This document shows, one piece after another, positions 58,004 through 64,000 of a stretch of DNA of 64,000 nt. The DNA is taken from the NCBI GenBank assembly GCA_039519185.1, contig CM076851.1:28520857-28584856 (forward strand), given 5' to 3'. Below the pieces are notes generated by a model. It did not search any database, had not been told where the DNA came from, and was given only the letters and a program-made list of their open reading frames with translations. The DNA is from Astragalus membranaceus (lineage: Eukaryota; Streptophyta; Magnoliopsida; Fabales; Fabaceae). Position 1 is the first letter of the stretch. Every line of letters begins with the position of its first letter. A program made the translations under genes and the position numbers.

Positions 58004-58880
58004 CTATGAACCATATAATGTTGTGGTCCAACCTAAAAGTGCATCTACTTGCATATTTTAAGTCCATTTGATTTACTTAAACACGAGGAATTAGATATAA
58101 CAAATTTTTAGTTCCATGCTTGATTTTTAAAAGGGTGTTAAAGACCTAACAAATTTGGAACTAAAGTACGTGACAAAACTATAGAATTTTATTACTTAGA
58201 AACTCTTGAAACGATAGGGCCGGGGAGCCACCAGCAGGATATATGGTGGTCGTTTCTTAAAGACTTTTTGTTGGGGCAGATGGGAAAATGAATGCTGGGG
58301 TGGGGAAGAATTACTCAACTGTTTGACCCAATACATTGTAAATGATATTGCCAATTAAAGGAATGAATAATATGAGATATTTATCAAGAAAATGGTCTAT
58401 TTCACTTAAAGATTAAAAAAAGGAATTTTCTTATTAAAAATCCTATAGATTATTTTAAGGGATTATTGAGCAAAGCAGAAGTTAATTTGTGTTTATTTAC
58501 GATCATAACGCTAAATTTTTTAATCTTCTCTAATCAGTTTATTTTTGAGATGCTACATCAAATTAATTCTCATTATAATCAAATTTCATATTATTTTTAG
58601 ATTCTAGTTATTTTCAATAGTTAAAACAAACACAAATAAAATACTAAAAAATGGTCATTTCTTTTAAAAAATAATTCTTTTACTAAATAATATGAAAGGC
58701 TTTAAAATCAAAGGAGCTATAAAAAAACGACAAGTATCAAAAAGGCAAGATGGATTCACAATTGCCTCCATTCATATTCAAAAACTTTGAACTTTGAATG
58801 ATGGTTATCCATTTAAAACTAAAATAATGCAATGAGAGAGAAAGTTAGAGAGAGAGAGAGAGTGGTGGCGGGGAGGTACA
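58004..58880. other. AT-rich intergenic DNA
   Basis: No gene seen. A GA run at about 58837-58862 leads into the LINE fragment that follows and may be its 5' UTR. Confidence 0.4.
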
Positions 58881-58889
58881 AGGAGGGAC

Positions 58890-60430
58890 CATCTCGCTAG
58901 CATGGTGGTGGAAGAAAGGGTGAGCAGGAGGTCAACGGAGGATGGCAGCAGGTTAGGAGCAGGCGTGACAGGAGAAGCAAGGGCTGGAAGGGGAGGAGAT
59001 CGGTGGATATTGCATCAAAACCTAGTAGGATGGATGTTGGATCCAAGGTTAGTACTTCGTTGTTCTTCTCCAATTTTCCGGAGAGGTGTTGGGCAAGGGA
59101 TATGCTAGAGGTGTTTTATAGGCATGGGACGGTGAAGGTTTGGTTTTGTACGATTCTATGACGTCAAAGAGCCGGAGCGTTTAACTACTATTCTTGATAA
59201 CATCTTTGTGGAAGGGGTAAAGATCCATGTCAATTTGCCAAGATTCCAAAGAGAAACTGTTGTCCAAGATCATGTCCCTATGGTGATTAAACCGAAAGTT
59301 TCGCACCAAGTGTGGAAACCGAAGAGTATTCCGAATCATAAAACTCTTCATAAGTCTGTTAAGGAGGCGTTGGAAGGAGGCAATAAGGGGAGATCTGTTG
59401 AGGAGGTTAGAACCGATTGGTCCTGCGAGATCCCCGTAGAGGATCAATTGACGTTGGCGATGGTGGGAGAGGCTATTATTCCGGGTAAATCTTATGCAGG
59501 CAGGGTTTTTTTATTTTATTAAAGCCACTCCGATGGGATCTAATCTTGTTCTACTTGAAGGCGGTAAGGATGATGATGACTTTGGAGATTTTATGGAAGA
59601 AGCAAAGGAGTGGTTGTTCCAATGGTTTAAATGGATACGTCCATGGAAACCTACTGATGTTGATCCGAAACGTCTCACATGGCTAAGATGTTACGGTATT
59701 CTGGTTCATGCTTGGAACACCGATTTCTTTTCTAAGCTATAATCTTACGTGGGGGTGTATATTAGTTCGGACGACAATACATACATGAAAAGATCATTGG
59801 ATATTGCTCGTATTTTGGTCTGGACTCAATCTACAGATAATGTGAACAGAGTATTTCAGATCAATATTAATAATGTGCTTTTTACCATCAAAGTGGTTGA
59901 AGATTGGTGTGGTCCACTCCAATGGAGCAAGGGGAGTGCGAAGAAACTGGAGGTGGTGAGTCGATATGTTCCGACGAGGAGTTTTTTCAGTCACACTTTT
60001 CCTGTGACGGTGTCGATGACGGGATGGAAGGGGACGGTGATGATGTGGCTGCACTGAATAACTCATTAAAGAAATTGCTTGTTTTAGGGAAATCAGGGAC
60101 GGAATCTACGGGTTAAAACGGTTCCTCGTTTAATGTTGTTGATAGGCTGTTACAGGATTTTAATAATTCAAGTGGAATTGGAGAAAATTCAAAGTTGAGT
60201 GGGTCCCTTGCACATTGCTCAAAAACGGCGCCCAGTCAAGTGGCAGAAACTGAGGGTTTTTATCAGCCAAATTAAATGAATTGTATTTTAATGGGTCAAA
60301 GGTGGATTTTTGTAATGGGCCAATGGGGAAAGGTAATTCAGGCCCAGTTGGAAATATGGTTCTTAATTCGTCCCATGCTTTTCCCACATCCCTCCCTACT
60401 CACTTCACACCCCCCAAACCCTGCGAAATG
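58890..60430 (+). pseudogene. LINE ORF1 fragment (RRM-containing RNA-binding protein), broken
   Basis: A frame beginning near 58902 reads GGWQQVRSRRDRRSKGWKGR and then TSLFFSNFPERC, the start of the RRM (RNP2) of plant L1 ORF1. About 20 residues are missing, and similarity resumes in another frame at RFGFVRFYDV (RNP1) near 59137-59166, then DNIFVEGVKIHVNLPRFQRE. After that come LTLAMVGEAI, WKPTDVDPKRLTWLRCYGIL and VHAWNTDFF, the usual ORF1 C-terminal half. Frame changes near 59160 and 59500, and a stop at 59740-59742 before VGVYISSD, make it non-functional. ORF2 is missing: beyond about 60430 the sequence changes character. It shares strand but not position with the ORF2 copy at 3930. Confidence 0.85.
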
Positions 60431-60610
60431 ACCAAAAAGCCATTAATGAGGCGCGCTGTTTTCACCGATTCGGTTAGAGTCAACCAAACACTTTGGTTTA
60501 GGCTCAACCGAACGTGTATTTTTTTGAGACACGCCCATTTTTTACCTCTTTTACACTATTCGGTTGACCTCAACCGAAATATTTCGGTTGACATCAACTG
60601 AATCCTTATA
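60431..60610. repeat. Cluster of TCGGTTGAC / TCAACCGA inverted motifs
   Basis: Facing pairs around 60468-60516 and 60561-60600 could form small hairpins. A related stretch with ATTCGGTTGAC is at the right edge (about 63987-64000). Confidence 0.6.
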
Positions 60611-62540
60611 TCATTACTTAGCTTCACTTCCAACGCAATTCAGACCCTCCTTGGATTTTTCATGCATGATTCAGCATCACTGCCGATTACAGTAGACACT
60701 CCATTTTCCATTCTCAAATATCTCAAAATTGAATTTCAATTGAGTTCTCAGCTCCACTGACAGCCATGCTATGCTATCCATGATAACTCTATTTTATATA
60801 GAGTTATTCATATGTGTAAACTTAGTAAATTGCTCTCTTTCAAGCAAAGATAAAGAGTTTATATAGTGTTTTATGTAATATGTGATAACTTGAGTGTTTG
60901 ACATGGTTATAGTTGATAATAGGCCATTTTGGATATATTGTGGTATGTTTGATAAGTTTGTTCAGCGCAGTCTAGATGCTCTTGCATCAAATGCTCCTAC
61001 ATTGATTCTGCACTTACAACTGCGCTGGCTCAGCACAATGCTACTGCACTGCAACTGCATTGCCTGAAGGTTGGAGCCATCCACTTGCCATCCACTTGCA
61101 TTTGATGACCTCATACTTGGTCCCCTAAAGCAAGAACACTTCAGATTTCGTTGCCTACAATTCCCACATAGCTTTGAAGAGTCATCAACGTAGGGACACG
61201 TGTTGTTATCTCATTTGACCTCCCTATACAATTGATTGAAGACTTCACATGGGAATCAACTGCTGTAAAGCAACCATGAATACAGCCATCAAAGTTACTT
61301 CAACATGAAGGAAGGAAGCACCTCTCTTGAAGACTATATAAAGACTTCACTCCTTCATTTGAAGATAGATCACAATCCATAAGTTAGATTAAAATTTCAA
61401 TATACATAGTTAGTTTCTATTTTGTAAGAAGGAAAGGAAGGAAGTGACAAATCCTCCTTACCTTGATTTCATAGTTTTTCCAAAGTGCTAAGGAGCTAAT
61501 GCAATTACATTGCTAGGAGAATTCATGCGAAGAGCTACAACTTGTGTAAACTCTATCTTGTTGTTTCTATTTTGTGATTTCAATTATATAAACATGTTCT
61601 ATTCTGTTTATATTTGCCTTGCAATGTCTATGTTGAGCTAAACCTCTCTTAGTTGGAATGTTCTAACCATTTAATGAGTTTTTAAGTAAGTTTAATACAA
61701 GTATATGATGTGTGCAATTTAGTTCTTGCTTGATAATATTTTCAACACTTATTTTGAGGTTGATCACTTAGAATAAGTAGATTTGTAAAAGCAGACATGG
61801 TTTACAATTAAGAACTCAAGAACTAATATGGGTGAGTGTTTTACATAAAGGAAACTTTGTGAAAACCATACTAAGTCCTAGACATAGGATAGTATAGTCC
61901 ATAGGGTGATACTGTGGGTACTTTAAAAGACAAGAGTGAACTTATTTAGCAAGCCTAGACATAGGAAGCTTGTAATGAAACTCTGAAGAAATGTGACTGA
62001 AAGGCGCACAACTAATGCAACAGCATTCAGTGCAACTGCATCATAACTGCATTAAACATTTATAAGTAAATTACTTGGGGAAGACATTCCAACTAGCTTT
62101 TCTCTATTGCATTACAACCACTTACATTTTGCTTTATTCTAACTTACTTGTGATACTCACCAATATCAACTATCTTGTTAAATTAGTTACTTTTCTCTAA
62201 ATTACATAATATTGACTTTTGAAAGAGTTCATCAATCCCTGTGGGTTCGACCTGTTCTAAACACTGTATTACTTGTTATGGACTATGTATACTTGCACAT
62301 GTTTTCCACACACCAATCCACCATGCAGCATCATACGTGTCTTCCACCTTCTGCCTCTATTAACTATAATTAAATTAAATAAACAAAGCACAAAGTTTAG
62401 TATCCTTTTCTTGTTCCCTTTAGCAAGTAGCAGTGGCTCCTACTTTCCCAGCACATAAAAATTGAACAGATAATACCACATAAAAAATGCAGACACCTTC
62501 TGCTTTTTTATTACAATTGTCGTTATTTTTACCAGTTTAC
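60611..62540. other. Intergenic DNA, possible LTR-element remnant
   Basis: No ORF with family similarity. TATATAAAG near 61338, a CTGCATTGC-rich stretch near 61040-61060 and 62020-62050, and ATCAATCCCTGTGGGTTCGA at 62232 remind me of plant LTR-element leader regions, but no LTR ends could be paired. Confidence 0.35.
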
Positions 62541-63925
62541 ATGTCCTATTACCGTGAGTTAGCTTTTGAGCTTGTTCGGATGCTATCTCGTTTTATTAGG
62601 CATGTGCGTAGCAATTCACTTTATTGGGCCTATGTTAGATTTTTCCGAGTGGGCTTTGGCCCAACTTCTTCTTTTTTAGATTTGTCTTTTAGTCAAAAAT
62701 AACCTTTTATATTTAAAAAAAATAACAAGTTTTTATCTATTTTACAGAAAAATCATTTTTGCTTTCATTTATAATCACCAAAATATAAAATAAAGTTGCA
62801 AAAAATCAAAATTAATAGAAAAAACAAAAATAATAAAAAGGGGGGGTGTCAATAGCATCAACCTTCAGCCCAACAAGCTGCTTGCCCAACAAGTCTGCTT
62901 GCCTAGCAAGTCAACTTGTCCACTCTTTACCTAACCCTTCACCTATAAAAGGAGGTCATGTTCACAGTGAAAAGCACACCGCAGTGATTCAACAAGAGCA
63001 CTGAACACATTCTCTCCCTCTCCTAGCGAAGCTCTCTCTCTCTCCCCCTCCCTTTTTTATTTGATTTTTCTTTTAATTAGTTTATTTTTAAATATTAATG
63101 ATAATTATTTTTCACTAGTTGCACTTTTCATTTTTTCTTCTTTTGTTAACTTTTCGTTCATATCCAAAACAGAAAAACAAAATAATCATTTTCCTCCAAA
63201 AATAAAAATCTTATTTCCAAAATAGGGGATTAAGCCGGCCGTTCGGCCGGGTTAGTCATCGTTTTAGGACAAATGAACTGTACGGCTCAAGAGTCCTAAA
63301 ATACCTATTCAAATAAAATCACTCCCTACACAAATTATTTTCTTCCAAAAAATCAAAAAATCTTATTTTCAAAAACAGGGGATTAAGTCGGCTGTACGGC
63401 CGGGTTAGTCATCGTTTTAGGATAAATGAACCGTACGGATCACAAGTCCTAAAATCCCTAAATTAAAAAACACAAACAAACCAAACTTTTTCTACCCAAA
63501 AACTACGTAGCCTTTGATTCTCTACTCGGAGATACGTAGGAGCAGATGGGGGCCCACATCTGTCAAGTGCATTAATAAAAAACCCTTTTTAGTCTTTTCT
63601 AAACGTTTTCTTTCTTAATTTCAATAAAAATACAAAAATATTTATTCTCGGTAAGTCTTTTTCAATTCATTATTTTAATAAAAAGGAAATAATTATTTTT
63701 AAAAGTTAATATAGTTTTGCACAATTAATTAGAGGTAACATTTTTCTAAAGGATGCTGTGGGGTGCAAATACATTCCTCACGCATAGTCGACTCCCGAAC
63801 CCAAAATCTGGTTTTCAAGACCGTTTTCTATTTCAAAGGGATTTTTCAATGTTTTCCCTAATAATTAAACATTGATGGCGACTTCATTGAACGCGAGAGA
63901 TCCTTCGAATTTTTCGGTCGCTACA
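62540..63925 (+). mobile_element. Ogre-like LTR, probably solo, 5' border uncertain
   Basis: The 3' end is clear: TTTTTCGGTCGCTACA ending at 63925, preceded by the same landmarks as the outer central LTRs (GGAGATACGTAGGAGCAGA, then TGCATTAATAAAAAACC, then CGACTCCCGA). No PBS follows, so it is not a 5' LTR, and no interior of such an element is visible upstream. The start could be TGTCCTATTACC (62542) or TGTCAATAGC (62847). AAAAG at 62836-62840 and 63926-63930 may be a TSD, but six extra G follow the left copy. Divergence from the central LTRs is much higher than between those two. Confidence 0.65.
62944..62950 (+). promoter_or_regulatory. TATA box inside the right-edge LTR
   Basis: CCTATAAAAGG is followed by a CT-rich stretch at about 63010-63055, as expected around an LTR transcription start. 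Confidence 0.5.
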
Positions 63926-64000
63926 AAAAGTTATCTATTCACAGTAGCAGTAACGGATTTAGGTATCTCTTTTACACTTATATAAGGATTCGGTTGACGT

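Overview
The window is plant nuclear DNA. Its genes are split by short introns, it is AT-rich with many (TA)n and (GA)n runs, and it is dense in nested transposable elements of plant families: CACTA, hAT, Mutator-like, L1-type LINE, tRNA-derived SINE, and long LTR retrotransposons with an Ogre-like PBS. Several repeats remind me of legume genomes (Ogre-like LTR ends, the 'CCCTGCAAATAT' Mutator-like end), but I cannot name a species. Only two host genes are convincing: a GH3 beta-glucosidase/xylosidase-like gene leaving the left edge (80-907, minus) and an intact S-protein homologue (53897-54328, minus).

Left part (1-11373). After the GH3 5' exons come a 703-bp TIR element (1739-2441) and a decayed LINE (about 3930-9037) with recognisable endonuclease, reverse transcriptase, zinc-binding and RNase H regions. 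Its RNase H region is split by a 1044-bp non-autonomous CACTA element with a 3-bp TTT target-site duplication (TSD). Two non-autonomous hAT elements follow, each with a perfect 8-bp TSD (10353-10936 and 10989-11208).

Centre (11374-45840). This is one 34.5-kb CACTA element: matching CACTAGTG ends, TSD TAA, and AAGTCGGAC subterminal repeats at both ends. On its minus strand it carries a TNP2-type transposase and a second gene that joins an En/Spm plant-transposase-like domain, a coiled coil and a Ulp1 (C48) protease-like domain. It also carries pieces of host genes: polygalacturonase exons on the plus strand, a mitochondrial carrier exon on the minus strand, and unrecognised pieces. The TNP2 gene is split by a 20.2-kb LTR retrotransposon (18488-38684, TSD GCCTT). 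The 3' LTR of that element is split in turn by a 7.3-kb LTR retrotransposon (29483-36810, TSD GGGGG). Neither LTR element has recognisable gag or pol. Without both insertions the CACTA element would be about 14.3 kb.

Right part (45841-64000). In order: a 140-bp SINE with a 19-bp TSD; a deleted Mutator-like element with a frameshifted plant-mobile-domain (MAIN-like) gene; a second SINE; the S-protein homologue with TATA boxes; a hAT element (54721-57290, TSD GCTAGATT) containing a foldback Mutator-like element (54986-56590, TSD TAAATTTTA); a LINE fragment with only ORF1; and at the right edge an LTR whose 3' half resembles the outer central LTR element.

The genes form no pathway. The window records repeated nesting: LINE then CACTA; hAT then MULE; CACTA then LTR element then LTR element. 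The large CACTA element has also collected host gene fragments.
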